Below, in pieces: positions 40,550-49,206 of a DNA stretch of 64,000 nt (position 1 is the stretch's first letter; each line of letters opens with the position of its first letter). The notes beneath the pieces are model-generated. The model was not told the origin of the DNA. It searched no databases and saw nothing but the letters and a program-made list of their open reading frames with translations. Origin of the DNA: Clostridiales bacterium (GTDB lineage Bacteria; Bacillota; Clostridia; Saccharofermentanales; Saccharofermentanaceae); NCBI GenBank assembly GCA_017513085.1, contig JAFWDK010000009.1:1-64000 (forward strand), written 5' to 3'. Made by a program: the position numbers and the translations under genes.

Positions 40550-41161
40550 ATGGACAAGCGCATTATCACAATCGGGCGTGAATTTGGAAGCGGAGGCCGC
40601 GAGATCGGCATCAAGCTTTCCGAGAAACTGGGCATTCCTTTTTATGACAAAGAACTGATTACGTTGGCGGCGAAAGCCGGGGGAATCGATCCTAAACTGA
40701 TCGAACGAAACGAAGAGGGTGCACACCGTATCTCGGACAAGGGAAGAGGCAGAATGTCATTTTTCTCATTGTCTTATACACCGGATTTTTCCGATGCGAT
40801 CTACCTGCAACAGTGCCGTGTGATCAAGGAACTGGCCGAACAGGGTCCTTGTGTGATCGTAGGAAGATGTGCAGATTATGTGTTGCGAAATGAAGGCAGT
40901 ATCAATGTTTTCATCGCGGCCAGCATGCCGTTTAAGATTGCGCGTAAGCGGAAAGTAGCGGTTGAGAAAGCTGATTATACGGATGAGCAGATGGAGCGCT
41001 ACATTAACGATATGAATGCGGCGCGTGCGAACTACTATAATCACTATACGAACCAGAAGTGGGGAAACAGTTCCACCTATCACTTGTGCGTACACTCGGA
41101 TCTGGTGGATGTGGACGGCTCGGTGGAGACGATCCTGACATATTTAAACAGCTTGAAGTAA
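40550..41161 (+). CDS. Cytidylate kinase-like P-loop protein
   Basis: A 203-residue protein of the cytidylate-kinase-like family (Cytidylate_kin2). The N-terminus RIITIGREFGSGGREIGIKLSEKLGIPFYDKELI carries the modified P-loop GREFGSGGRE, which differs from the GxxxxGKS/T of true Cmk. GPCVIVGRCADYVL, RKRKVAVEK and the C-terminal NYYNHYTNQKWGNSSTYHLCVHSD are also typical. Physiological substrate of this family is unclear; it is separate from the cmk essential for CMP. ATG 40550 with GAGGAGG nine bases upstream is preferred to an ATG at 40490 that overlaps the transporter gene. argC follows after 10 bases. Confidence 0.85.
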   Translation: MDKRIITIGREFGSGGREIGIKLSEKLGIPFYDKELITLAAKAGGIDPKLIERNEEGAHRISDKGRGRMSFFSLSYTPDFSDAIYLQQCRVIKELAEQGPCVIVGRCADYVLRNEGSINVFIAASMPFKIARKRKVAVEKADYTDEQMERYINDMNAARANYYNHYTNQKWGNSSTYHLCVHSDLVDVDGSVETILTYLNSLK

Positions 41162-41171
41162 AGGAGCACTT

Positions 41172-42125
41172 ATGAAGACGAAAGTATTTATTGACGGAAG
41201 TGAAGGCACAACAGGACTTCGGATTTTTGAAAGATTTCAGGGAAGAGACGATATCGAGATCTTAAAGATCGATCCGGAACTTCGAAAAGATCCGGAGGAA
41301 AGAAGAAAACTGATCAATTCTTCGGACATCACTTTCCTCTGCCTTCCGGATGCAGCGGCAATCGAGGCTGTCAGTCTGGTCGACCCGGATAACGATCATG
41401 TGGTGATCATTGACGCATCGACAGCACACCGCACATTGCCGGAATGGGCTTACGGGTTCCCGGAACTTTCCGATTCCCATCGATCCGCGCTCCTTCACGG
41501 AAACCGCATCGCAGTACCGGGATGCTATGCTTCCGGTTTCGTATCACTTGTGTACCCGATGGTCGTAAGCGGAATACTACCGAAAGATTACCCGGTAAGT
41601 GCTTTTGCATTGTCAGGATACAGTGGTGCAGGCAAAAAGACTATTGCTGTCTATGAGAGCAGCGACCGTCCGAAGGAGTTCTCGTCCGGACGTGAATATG
41701 CGCTTGCACAGCAGCACAAGCATCTTAAGGAGATGCAGGCGGTCACGGGTATTGCACGTACACCTTTGTTTTCTCCGATCATTGACGATTACTATAGCGG
41801 AATGGTCGTTTCCGTGCCGCTTTATACCGATATGCTCGGCGTGATGCAGACACCTTCTGAACTTCTTGCGTTCTTCCGTGAGTACTATAAAGACCAGAAG
41901 TTTATCAAGGTGGCAGAAGACGACGACGAGACGGCGGCAAGCGGTTTCCTCGCGGGCAATCAGCTTTCAGGCTGGGATGGCTTGAAGATCTACGTAACAG
42001 GAAATGAAGACCGCATCGTCGTTTCTTCTCAGTTCGACAATCTGGGCAAGGGTGCTTCCGGAGCGGCAATCGAGTGCATGAATATCCGTCTTGGCTGTGA
42101 TGAGGCTAAAGGATTGAATCTTTGA
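41172..42125 (+). CDS. argC: N-acetyl-gamma-glutamyl-phosphate reductase (short type)
   Basis: A 317-residue NADPH-dependent reductase for the third step of arginine/ornithine synthesis, converting N-acetylglutamyl phosphate to the semialdehyde. Beginning MKTKVFIDGSEGTTGLRIFERF is the nucleotide-binding turn; the catalytic Cys118 lies in AVPGCYASGFVSL, and FALSGYSGAGKKT follows. Length (about 315) matches the short type-2 ArgC rather than the ~345-residue type-1. Other arg genes are not adjacent, which is unusual compared with argCJBD clusters. SD AAAGGAG. The operon ends at the terminator 42179-42214. Confidence 0.93.
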   Translation: MKTKVFIDGSEGTTGLRIFERFQGRDDIEILKIDPELRKDPEERRKLINSSDITFLCLPDAAAIEAVSLVDPDNDHVVIIDASTAHRTLPEWAYGFPELSDSHRSALLHGNRIAVPGCYASGFVSLVYPMVVSGILPKDYPVSAFALSGYSGAGKKTIAVYESSDRPKEFSSGREYALAQQHKHLKEMQAVTGIARTPLFSPIIDDYYSGMVVSVPLYTDMLGVMQTPSELLAFFREYYKDQKFIKVAEDDDETAASGFLAGNQLSGWDGLKIYVTGNEDRIVVSSQFDNLGKGASGAAIECMNIRLGCDEAKGLNL

Positions 42126-42178
42126 TTTCGTCTTTCGTACAAACAGCCCGATGGGAAAATCAGAGTAAAACTATAAAC

Positions 42179-42214
42179 GAGGCGATTCTGCAATTAATGA
42201 ATCGCCTCTTTTTT
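42179..42214 (+). terminator. Rho-independent terminator after argC
   Basis: GAGGCGATTC (42179-42188) and GAATCGCCTC (42199-42208) are perfect arms around a 10-base loop, followed by six T. Confidence 0.9.
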
Positions 42215-42349
42215 CGCCACCTCCCCAAAATGAAAAAGAATTTGCTAATCCGCAAATGATATGGTTTTAACGTGCTTTCTTCTATGATATATTCATGATG
42301 GTATATTCGTTTGCTTCTGATATGAAGATAATCGTGTGAGGGTAAGTAT

Positions 42350-45300
42350 ATGAAGAAAAAGGTTGTATCGCTAGTTTGCGGATTGGCTGCCGTTTCGGCT
42401 GCAGTGCTCGTGACATGGAGTGGATCCGGATCGACCGTGCGGGCAGCTGTCAATGCCGACGGCTCGGTAACGATCAATACGGAAAATTTCCCGGATGAAG
42501 TATTTCGGACCAAAGTTTCTGAGTTCAATAAAGACGGGGACAAAGTGCTTTCAAAGACAGAACTCGAATCGGTAACCAGGATCATTATGCCTGAATCGTC
42601 TGTCAGTGATCTTACCGGTATTGAGTATTTTACGGAGTTGCGCACTCTTGATGTAACCGGAAATCAACTTACGAAATTGGATCTTACCAGAAATACAAAA
42701 CTTATCGTTTTGGATTGTGGCGAAAACCAACTGACTGAATTGAACATCACGGGTCTTGCCGGATTGACTTATCTGGAATGTCAGTATAATGAGCTTACAT
42801 CATTAGATGTATCTACAAATACGGATCTGTATAGTATCAATTGTTCGTGTAATCAGTTTGCAACGCTGAAAATTACAAGTGCTCTTCCTAATTTGCACGA
42901 ACTTAATTGTAGTGGTGAACGGACCGGGACGAATTATGCTAAATTATCAGAATTAACGCTGACCGGTGCAACCGAACTTACGGATTTGAAGTGCTCGTAT
43001 AATAACTTAAAAACGTTAACGCTTACCAAAAATACGAAACTTGAGAAACTGGTTTGTGATTCTTTTCAAGGCACGATCCTGTCGATTACAACTAACACTT
43101 CTCTTACAGAACTATCTTGTTCCAATTCAAATTTGATGACGATCAACTTCCCGAAAGACAAAAGCAAATTGAAGACGCTTAATGTTTCCCAAAACAATCT
43201 TTCTGCATTGGATCTATCAGGAGCATCGTCATTAGAAAAGCTGGATTGTTGTAAGAATCCTTCGCTTGCTACTTTGACTCTGACCGGATGTTCCTCTCTT
43301 GCTTATGTAGATGTGCAATCGTGCTTTTTGTCGACATTGGACATTTCTTCATGTGTGAATCTGGAAACACTGTATTGCCAGGACAATGAGATTTCCAAAC
43401 TGGATTTGTCCGGTAAGACCGAACTCACATATTTTCGTTGCTATAATAATCAGATCAAAACACTGAACCTTACATCTTGCTCGAAATTGTATATGATCGA
43501 GTGCGAAAAAAATGAGCTTTCGTCTTTGGATCTTTCAAAATGTGTGAATATTTCGAGTGTAGAGTGCCAACGCAATCAGTTGACTTCACTTAAGCTTCCT
43601 AAGACAGAAAGGCTATACGAAGTCCGTTGCTTTCAAAACAATCTGACCTCGCTGGACGTGTCGAATATGCCTAAGCTGGGCAAACTGGATTGTGACAGTA
43701 ATCAGTTGATTTCGTTGAATGTCAGTGGGAGTGAGATGCTCAAGGAGCTAGATTGCAGCTACAACGATAAGCTTACTTCTCTTGATGTTTCTACTTGCAC
43801 TTCACTACGTGAGCTCTACTGCTTCATGTGCGGATTGACCTCGTTGAAAGTGAAGGGGGCAAATGCTCTTGAAAAAATCAGTTGTGGAAATAACAAACTC
43901 ACACAACTGGATGTATCCGATCTTGCTTCGCTAAAAGAACTGATGTGTGCGCAAAACGATTTGGAAAAACTAACGATTTCCGGTGCAGGTTCACTGCAGA
44001 CGATCTCGTGCTATGAAAACGAGTTGACTTCGTTAGCCGTGTCGAATCATTCTTCGTTGAAAGTAGTGGATTGTTACGATAATTTCATAGAAACACTAAA
44101 TCTGGATGGTTGCCCGATCTTGCTCTCTTGTGCTAAGGGAACGTATAAGCGAGAAAGTATATATGTTTTTAGTCATGGTGATATCCAGGTTAAGAATTAT
44201 ACAACAGATACGACCGGTAATAGTTATCCAAGTGAGAGAATCGTCTGTGATCTTATGACTGACTTGATTTCTTCGGGACTGACGCCTACTCCGGTTCCGG
44301 CGGCGCCTTCTTCTGATGCTGTGCTGATCAACGAAAGGAATTTCCCGGATCCTTGCTTCCGTCTATATATGAAGAAGCAAGTATTCGATAAGAACAAAAA
44401 CGGTGGATTGGAACCGGAGGAAGTACAGGCCGTCACTTCAATCGTGTGTGATATGGAAGGATGGCAATCTTTGAAGGGAATCGAATATTTTCCGAATCTG
44501 AAGATTCTTGATATCTCAAATTGTCAGGTCACCTCTGTCGATATCAGCCATAATACAAAACTCACGAACCTGTATATCTATAGTACTGATATATCTAAGC
44601 TGGATTTGAGTAATAATGGTGAGTTGAGATATCTTGAGTGCGTTAATACTAAGATAGCCAATCTGGATCTGAGTAGGAATCCGAAACTTATCTTTGTGGT
44701 TATGTACGGCAATCTGATGCACGAACTGAATATTTACCATTGTCCTTATCTTGTTGAATTAGTCAATACAACTGAGCGGCAGGAAGATGACGAGTATGGT
44801 GTGGAGATGTATTTCTATTCCGGCCGTACAAGCGGTGGTGAAAGTGAGCTTTCGTATGAGAAGAATTTGCAGATCGTGTTGACCCAACCGACACCGACAC
44901 CGGTTACCCAGAAAACGGTGGAGATCGGTAAGAGCTTCCAGTACCAAGTCTCTGGTGTTTCGGCATCGAACATCAAGTGGTCTGTCGGAAATACATCTGT
45001 CGCCATGGTTGATTCTACTGGTAAAGTAACAGGTAAGAGTTTCGGAAATACATATCTGCACGTGGAACTTCCGAACGGCACGACGATCAAGTGCCTGGTG
45101 AAGGTAGTGTATCCGACTCTCAAGATCAACTATACAGAAAAGACGTTACATATTAACCAGGCATTCCAGTTTGTTGACTCAGGCGCGGCGGGACAGAAGA
45201 TAACCTGGTCGGTGGGTAACACTTCGGTGGCAAGTGTGGATCAGAACGGAAAGGTGACCGGTAAGAAAGCGGCGAATACATACCTCTACGCGAAGAGCGC

Positions 45301-45805
45301 AGACGGGCGCGTGGCCAAGTGTCTTGTTAAGGTCATCGATCCGGGCACGCTGGGCATTAACTATACGGAGAAGACGGTCTACCTGTGTCAGAGCTTCACG
45401 TTTACGGCGAAGAATAAAGGCATTCTTTCGGTGAACTGGTCTGTAGGAAATACTGCGGTTGCGACTGTTGACTCAACAGGTAAGGTGACCGCAAAGAGTG
45501 TAGGTAACACCTACCTGTATGCGAAGACAGAAGACGGGCGTTCGGCAAGATGTCTGGTGAAGGTCGTTGATCCGGGTCCGCTCAGCATTACTTATACGGA
45601 AAAGACGATTAAGGTCGGCGCGACGTTCCAGTTCACGGCGAAGAATCCGGCAGGACAGACAGTTTCCTGGAAAGTCGGGAACACCTCCGTCGCAACTGTC
45701 GACGCTTCCGGCAAAGTTACCGGCAAGAGCGTCGCCAACACCTGGCTGTATGCGAGCACGCCGGACGGTCGCGAAGTGCGCTGCCTATTGAAAATTGTTG
45801 CTTGA
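42350..45805 (+). CDS. Large secreted leucine-rich-repeat / Ig-like surface protein (paralogue 2)
   Basis: An 1151-residue exported protein with the same plan as the one at 23175: signal peptide (MKKKVVSLVCGLAAVSAAVL, cleavage near VRAA), NFPDEVFRT with an EF-hand-like NKDGDKVLSKTE segment, about 27 leucine-rich repeats with LxxLdCsxNxLtsLdls, an NFPD/EF-hand-like block (DKNKNGGLEPEE) with more repeats, a PTPTP linker and four Big_2-like Ig domains. The C-terminal ~300 residues are almost the same as in paralogue 1, while the LRR region has diverged and is shorter. No wall-anchor motif. SD GAGGG precedes ATG 42350, and a TTTGC/GCAAA dyad lies upstream (42241-42256). The pair probably arose by duplication. 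Confidence 0.88.
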   Translation: MKKKVVSLVCGLAAVSAAVLVTWSGSGSTVRAAVNADGSVTINTENFPDEVFRTKVSEFNKDGDKVLSKTELESVTRIIMPESSVSDLTGIEYFTELRTLDVTGNQLTKLDLTRNTKLIVLDCGENQLTELNITGLAGLTYLECQYNELTSLDVSTNTDLYSINCSCNQFATLKITSALPNLHELNCSGERTGTNYAKLSELTLTGATELTDLKCSYNNLKTLTLTKNTKLEKLVCDSFQGTILSITTNTSLTELSCSNSNLMTINFPKDKSKLKTLNVSQNNLSALDLSGASSLEKLDCCKNPSLATLTLTGCSSLAYVDVQSCFLSTLDISSCVNLETLYCQDNEISKLDLSGKTELTYFRCYNNQIKTLNLTSCSKLYMIECEKNELSSLDLSKCVNISSVECQRNQLTSLKLPKTERLYEVRCFQNNLTSLDVSNMPKLGKLDCDSNQLISLNVSGSEMLKELDCSYNDKLTSLDVSTCTSLRELYCFMCGLTSLKVKGANALEKISCGNNKLTQLDVSDLASLKELMCAQNDLEKLTISGAGSLQTISCYENELTSLAVSNHSSLKVVDCYDNFIETLNLDGCPILLSCAKGTYKRESIYVFSHGDIQVKNYTTDTTGNSYPSERIVCDLMTDLISSGLTPTPVPAAPSSDAVLINERNFPDPCFRLYMKKQVFDKNKNGGLEPEEVQAVTSIVCDMEGWQSLKGIEYFPNLKILDISNCQVTSVDISHNTKLTNLYIYSTDISKLDLSNNGELRYLECVNTKIANLDLSRNPKLIFVVMYGNLMHELNIYHCPYLVELVNTTERQEDDEYGVEMYFYSGRTSGGESELSYEKNLQIVLTQPTPTPVTQKTVEIGKSFQYQVSGVSASNIKWSVGNTSVAMVDSTGKVTGKSFGNTYLHVELPNGTTIKCLVKVVYPTLKINYTEKTLHINQAFQFVDSGAAGQKITWSVGNTSVASVDQNGKVTGKKAANTYLYAKSADGRVAKCLVKVIDPGTLGINYTEKTVYLCQSFTFTAKNKGILSVNWSVGNTAVATVDSTGKVTAKSVGNTYLYAKTEDGRSARCLVKVVDPGPLSITYTEKTIKVGATFQFTAKNPAGQTVSWKVGNTSVATVDASGKVTGKSVANTWLYASTPDGREVRCLLKIVA

Positions 45806-45953
45806 TGGGGAGAGATATGAAAGAGTAGAAAAATTCCGGTAAGAAACAGGCATTAGCGATCACACAGGCGGCGTACTTTCCGTGAAGCGCGATGAGAGAT
45901 TTGGCCGCCGCCTTCTATTAGGAATTATCATCTTTATAATCTTAAACCGTGCC

Positions 45954-45984
45954 AAATCAGGACGCCTAACGTCCTGATTTTTTT
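45954..45984 (+). terminator. Rho-independent terminator
   Basis: AATCAGGACG (45955-45964) and CGTCCTGATT (45970-45979), loop of 5, followed by T-rich sequence. An earlier GC arm pair AGGCGGCG (45866-45873) / CGCCGCCT (45906-45913) may give another stem after the LRR gene. Confidence 0.85.
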
Positions 45985-46012
45985 GTCACACAAGTCATGA
46001 GAATTTTATACT
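45983..46012 (+). promoter_or_regulatory. Promoter of the small HTH gene
   Basis: TTGTCA (45983-45988) and TATACT (46007-46012) are 18 bases apart, about 70 bases before ATG 46084. Confidence 0.5.
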
Positions 46013-46083
46013 TTACTCGGAGAATTTCTGCCTCGCGACAGAATCCGGTCACGTTATGGAAATAACGTATCGGAGGTGACTTT

Positions 46084-46599
46084 ATGAGTCGAGCTGTTGA
46101 AAAGAAATGTTTTCAGGCGGAGCAGATGTATTCTGGGGAGCATGATATGATTCAGAAGAATGATTTTGCCAAATATATTCGTGAGAAAAGGCGTGAATAC
46201 AATGAGATGCACCAGCAACAGCTGAGCACACGCAAAATAGCTCATATCCTCGGAATGTGTGAAAGTTCTTTTCCCAAAGTACTGAATCGAGAAAGACCGA
46301 CGAAGCATCGGGATGTGATCATTGCGATCTGCGTCGTGCTGGAACTCCTTCCCGGAGAAGTGTCGGAAGCACTGCGGCTTTATAATATGCCGGAACTGGA
46401 AGACCAGAGAAAGCTGTCCGGCGAAGAGGTCGACCGGGACAGGTTCCTTTCGAGGATCATGATCAGCGGGAATTCGAAGAAACAGGTCGTCTCGGTGCAA
46501 ATTGTGGATGCGCAGCTGAAGGCGGCGGGATTCCGGCCGCTGATGATCGAACCCAAAGCGGAAATGCAGACGGGACAGGATATGTCCCGTTTTTGTTGA
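46084..46599 (+). CDS. Small helix-turn-helix protein (XRE-like)
   Basis: A 171-residue protein with an XRE/lambda-repressor-like helix-turn-helix in the middle: FAKYIREKRREYNEMHQQQLSTRKIAHILGMCESSFPKVLNRERPTKHRDVIIAICVVLELLPGEVSEALRLY is split over two helices groups typical of this fold. The C-terminal ~50 residues are charged. SD GGAGGTGA is strong. The final codons (from about 46570) lie inside a complete intrinsic terminator, so the last eight residues are encoded by the hairpin itself. It stands alone between two terminators, beside a lipoprotein gene; target unknown. It is possible that the ancestral ORF ended earlier and was extended into the terminator. Confidence 0.75.
   Translation: MSRAVEKKCFQAEQMYSGEHDMIQKNDFAKYIREKRREYNEMHQQQLSTRKIAHILGMCESSFPKVLNRERPTKHRDVIIAICVVLELLPGEVSEALRLYNMPELEDQRKLSGEEVDRDRFLSRIMISGNSKKQVVSVQIVDAQLKAAGFRPLMIEPKAEMQTGQDMSRFC
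46570..46594 (+). terminator. Terminator embedded in the 3' end of the HTH gene
   Basis: ACGGGACA (46570-46577) and TGTCCCGT (46583-46590) are perfect arms around a 5-base loop, followed by TTTTGTTG. The stop codon of the gene is at 46597-46599, so the stem lies within coding sequence. Confidence 0.75.
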
Positions 46600-46625
46600 A
46601 TCGGTAAAAATTTCATTCCTATACT
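46596..46625 (+). promoter_or_regulatory. Promoter of the Cys-repeat lipoprotein gene
   Basis: TTGAAT (46596-46601) and TATACT (46620-46625) are 18 bases apart, directly after the embedded terminator and about 35 bases before ATG 46661. Confidence 0.5.
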
Positions 46626-46660
46626 CGAATTAGAAGACTGATTCGAAATGGGGTGAGATC

Positions 46661-47761
46661 ATGAAAAAGATGTTGATAATTCTTATGTGTGCTGTGTTGG
46701 TACTGCCTTCCTTTGCTTGTTCCAAGACGAAAGAGACAGAGCATGTTCACCAATGGAGCGAGGCAGATTGTGTTTCCCCGAAAAAATGTGATCTTTGTGG
46801 TGAAACACAGGGAAAAGCACTGGGCCATAAATGGGAAGAGGCAAAATGTGATTCTCCAAAGACGTGTTCAGTTTGCGGAGAAACAGAAGGAGCGGCACTT
46901 GGTCACAAGTGGGATGAAGCAACGTGTACTTCACCGAAAACGTGCTCAGTCTGCGGAGCGACAGAGGGGGATGCTCTCGGTCATAAGTGGGTTGAAGCAA
47001 CATGTGATACGCCTAAGACTTGCTCCGTTTGCGGCGAAACTGAAGGCGAAAAACTGGGACACAAAGTAGATGCCTGGGAACTGGTAAAAGATGCCACGTG
47101 TGCCGAAGAAGGTAGCGAGAAAGGAGTCTGCACGCGGTGCGGAAAGGAACAGACCCGCACGCTTGACTTGCTTGCACATGACTTCGGAGACTGGAAGACG
47201 ACAGAAAAAGCGTCTTGTACTCAAGAAGGAAAAGAAGTTCGCGTTTGCAAAGTTTGCGGTGCTGAAGAAGAATCAAAGATCGACAAACTGGATCATGTTG
47301 AAAGCGATTGGAGTATTGAAGAAGAAGCAACATATACTGATAGCGGAGTGCGAGTCAAGAAATGTAAAGTCTGTGGTGAAGAGTTGGTTCGAGAAACGTA
47401 TTCTTTGGCTAAAGACGAGAAGAGCGAGTGGCTGCGAAGAAACTGTAAGACGGGACTTTACAAGAGCTTGGAGAGAACACCGGACGATTATGAAGGTGAG
47501 TATGTAAAGTTTACCTGCAAAGTGCGTCAGGTTTGTCATGAGGCGACCTCTTCGAGTGAGTATTCTCAGTATCGCATGGCGACATCCGGTAGTTATGACA
47601 ATGTAATCTACGCAGTGATCGATAATTACGGTGCGAAATCCAGAATCCTCGAAGATGATAAAATTACTGTGTATGGTATCTCAGGTGGCCTTTACTCTTA
47701 CACGACAGTTAGAGGAGACAAGGTTACGATTCCGCTGGTATATGTGATTGAGTGGGAATAA
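46661..47761 (+). CDS. Lipoprotein with Cys-rich zinc-ribbon-like repeats and a C-terminal beta domain
   Basis: A 366-residue exported lipoprotein (signal peptide, lipobox SFAC, Cys20). Residues ~28-145 hold four near-identical repeats of ~29 residues with pattern GHKWxEAxCxxPKTCSVCGETEGxxL. Residues 145-250 hold three more distant repeats with paired CxxC (CTRCGKE; CKVCGAE; CKVCGEE). Such repeats occur in surface proteins of gut Clostridia; metal binding is likely but not shown. After a short helix, residues ~265-366 form a beta-rich domain (EGEYVKFTCKVRQVC; VIYAVIDNY; ILEDDKITVYGISGGLYSY) resembling OB-fold domains fused to SH3-like exported proteins of Bacilli/Clostridia. Single-gene transcript with its own promoter. 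Function unknown. Confidence 0.75.
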   Translation: MKKMLIILMCAVLVLPSFACSKTKETEHVHQWSEADCVSPKKCDLCGETQGKALGHKWEEAKCDSPKTCSVCGETEGAALGHKWDEATCTSPKTCSVCGATEGDALGHKWVEATCDTPKTCSVCGETEGEKLGHKVDAWELVKDATCAEEGSEKGVCTRCGKEQTRTLDLLAHDFGDWKTTEKASCTQEGKEVRVCKVCGAEEESKIDKLDHVESDWSIEEEATYTDSGVRVKKCKVCGEELVRETYSLAKDEKSEWLRRNCKTGLYKSLERTPDDYEGEYVKFTCKVRQVCHEATSSSEYSQYRMATSGSYDNVIYAVIDNYGAKSRILEDDKITVYGISGGLYSYTTVRGDKVTIPLVYVIEWE

Positions 47762-47816
47762 CGGCAGAAGCACTTCATCCTTGACTTTTCCATACGGCAA
47801 GCGTACAATCAAAATC

Positions 47817-48095
47817 TGCAATGAAGGTGCGTAAGTAGTTTTTGCCTATACCTGTGAGAAGAGAGTCACGTCACCGGCTGAGAGCGTGATGACAGAGGGA
47901 AAAGATGAATTTCAACACTGGAGCGGTCTGACGAAGGTGAGTTCTCACAGATAAGCAGATGCAGGCGCAGCATTACGGCGCGATAAAGAGCGGGAAGCAT
48001 AGAAACGATGCTTTTTCGAACATGGGTGGTACCGCGAAGGTGCGAAATAAAGCGAATTCGTCCCATGGCAATAGAAATGTTGCCATGGGATTTTT
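47817..48095 (+). promoter_or_regulatory. T-box riboswitch (tRNA-Phe sensing) upstream of pheST
   Basis: The core T-box TGGGTGGTACCGCG lies at 48023-48036. The terminator uses TCCCATGGCAA (48061-48071) and TTGCCATGGGA (48080-48090) followed by five T; the competing antiterminator would use the T-box and the upstream AAAGAGCGGG region. CTGTGAGAA (47852-47860) and TTCTCACAG (47942-47950) form a long-range stem in the leader. TTC at 47911-47913, followed by AA, is a candidate specifier codon for phenylalanine, consistent with the genes downstream. Uncharged tRNA-Phe should promote read-through into pheS. The 3'-most 50 bases before pheS carry only the ribosome site. Confidence 0.9.
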
Positions 48096-48145
48096 GTATT
48101 CCGGGCAAAGAAAGTTAGTAATAGATAACAAAGCAGGAGGAAAGT

Positions 48146-49189
48146 ATGGCGGAACTGAGTGAATTGAATGAAAAACTGTCGCAGATCCGAAACGAGATCG
48201 AGAGTGATCTTTCCGGCATTACAAGCTCAAAGGGTGTGTATGAATACCGTAAGAGCGTAATGGATGCTAAGGAAGGAAAGATCGGATCCCTCATGAAGGA
48301 AATGGGTAAGATCCCGAAGGAGCAGAAAGCCGATTACGGTAAGATGGTCAACGAGATCAAGAACTGGGCACAGGAGAAGTTTGATGAGCTGGATGCCAAG
48401 TTCAAGGAGCAGGAGAGAAAAGCCCGCTATGAGGCGGAGAGCATCGATATTACACTTCCGGAGAAAAAGCAGAAGAAGGGTAAGCTCCATCCGAATACAC
48501 AGGTCAGAAATCAGATCGTGGATATCTTTGGTTCCATGGGTTTCCAGATCTATGAAGGAAACGAGATCGAGACGGATTACTATAACTTCACGGCTCTCAA
48601 TATTCCGCAGGATCATCCGGCTAGAGATATGCAGGATACATTCTACCTGAGCCCGGAGTTCCTGCTCCGTACGCAGACATCTGCCGGCCAGATCCATGTC
48701 ATGGAATCACAGAAGCCGCCGATCAAGATCATCTCTCCAGGTAAAGTATTCCGCTCCGACGACGATGCGACACACTCTCCGATGTTCTCCCAGATGGAAG
48801 GACTTGTTGTGGATAAAGGCATCACGCTTTGTGATCTGCAGGGTATGCTCGATGTGTTCGTTAAGAAGATCTTCGGCGAGGAGACAAGAACACGTCTTCG
48901 TCCTTCTTACTTCCCGTTTACAGAGCCTTCAGTAGAAGTGGACGTAAGCTGTTTCCAGTGTGGCGGTAAAGGCTGCAAGCTCTGTAAAGGAACAGGCTGG
49001 ATCGAAGTTCTGGGTGCCGGCGTGGTCAATAAGAAAGTGCTTGAGGGCTGCGGCATCGATAGCAATGTCTATAGTGGTCTGGCTTTCGGTATCGGTATTG
49101 ACCGGATCGCGATGCTTAAGTACGGCATTAACAACATCAAGATGCTTTTCGAATCGGACCTTCGCGTCCTCGATCAGATCGACGATTGA
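48146..49189 (+). CDS. pheS: Phenylalanyl-tRNA synthetase alpha subunit
   Basis: A 347-residue catalytic subunit of the alpha2beta2 class II synthetase that charges tRNA-Phe. The N-terminal ~90 residues are the coiled-coil that contacts tRNA (lysine and glutamate rich). Class II motifs follow: motif 1 near [19 protein letters not shown], motif 2 [25 protein letters not shown], and motif 3 [18 protein letters not shown]. The Phe-binding region [36 protein letters not shown] is intact. It is regulated by the T-box just upstream and lies 17 bases before pheT. SD CAGGAGG. Length normal. Confidence 0.97.
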   Translation: MAELSELNEKLSQIRNEIESDLSGITSSKGVYEYRKSVMDAKEGKIGSLMKEMGKIPKEQKADYGKMVNEIKNWAQEKFDELDAKFKEQERKARYEAESIDITLPEKKQKKGKLHPNTQVRNQIVDIFGSMGFQIYEGNEIETDYYNFTALNIPQDHPARDMQDTFYLSPEFLLRTQTSAGQIHVMESQKPPIKIISPGKVFRSDDDATHSPMFSQMEGLVVDKGITLCDLQGMLDVFVKKIFGEETRTRLRPSYFPFTEPSVEVDVSCFQCGGKGCKLCKGTGWIEVLGAGVVNKKVLEGCGIDSNVYSGLAFGIGIDRIAMLKYGINNIKMLFESDLRVLDQIDD

Positions 49190-49206
49190 GATAGGAGGAA
49201 AGAAAT

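Noticed and set aside
45806..46083. tRNA or small RNA gene in the gap after the second LRR gene
   Set aside because: No cloverleaf arms or CCA found; only GC stems and a terminator/promoter pair.
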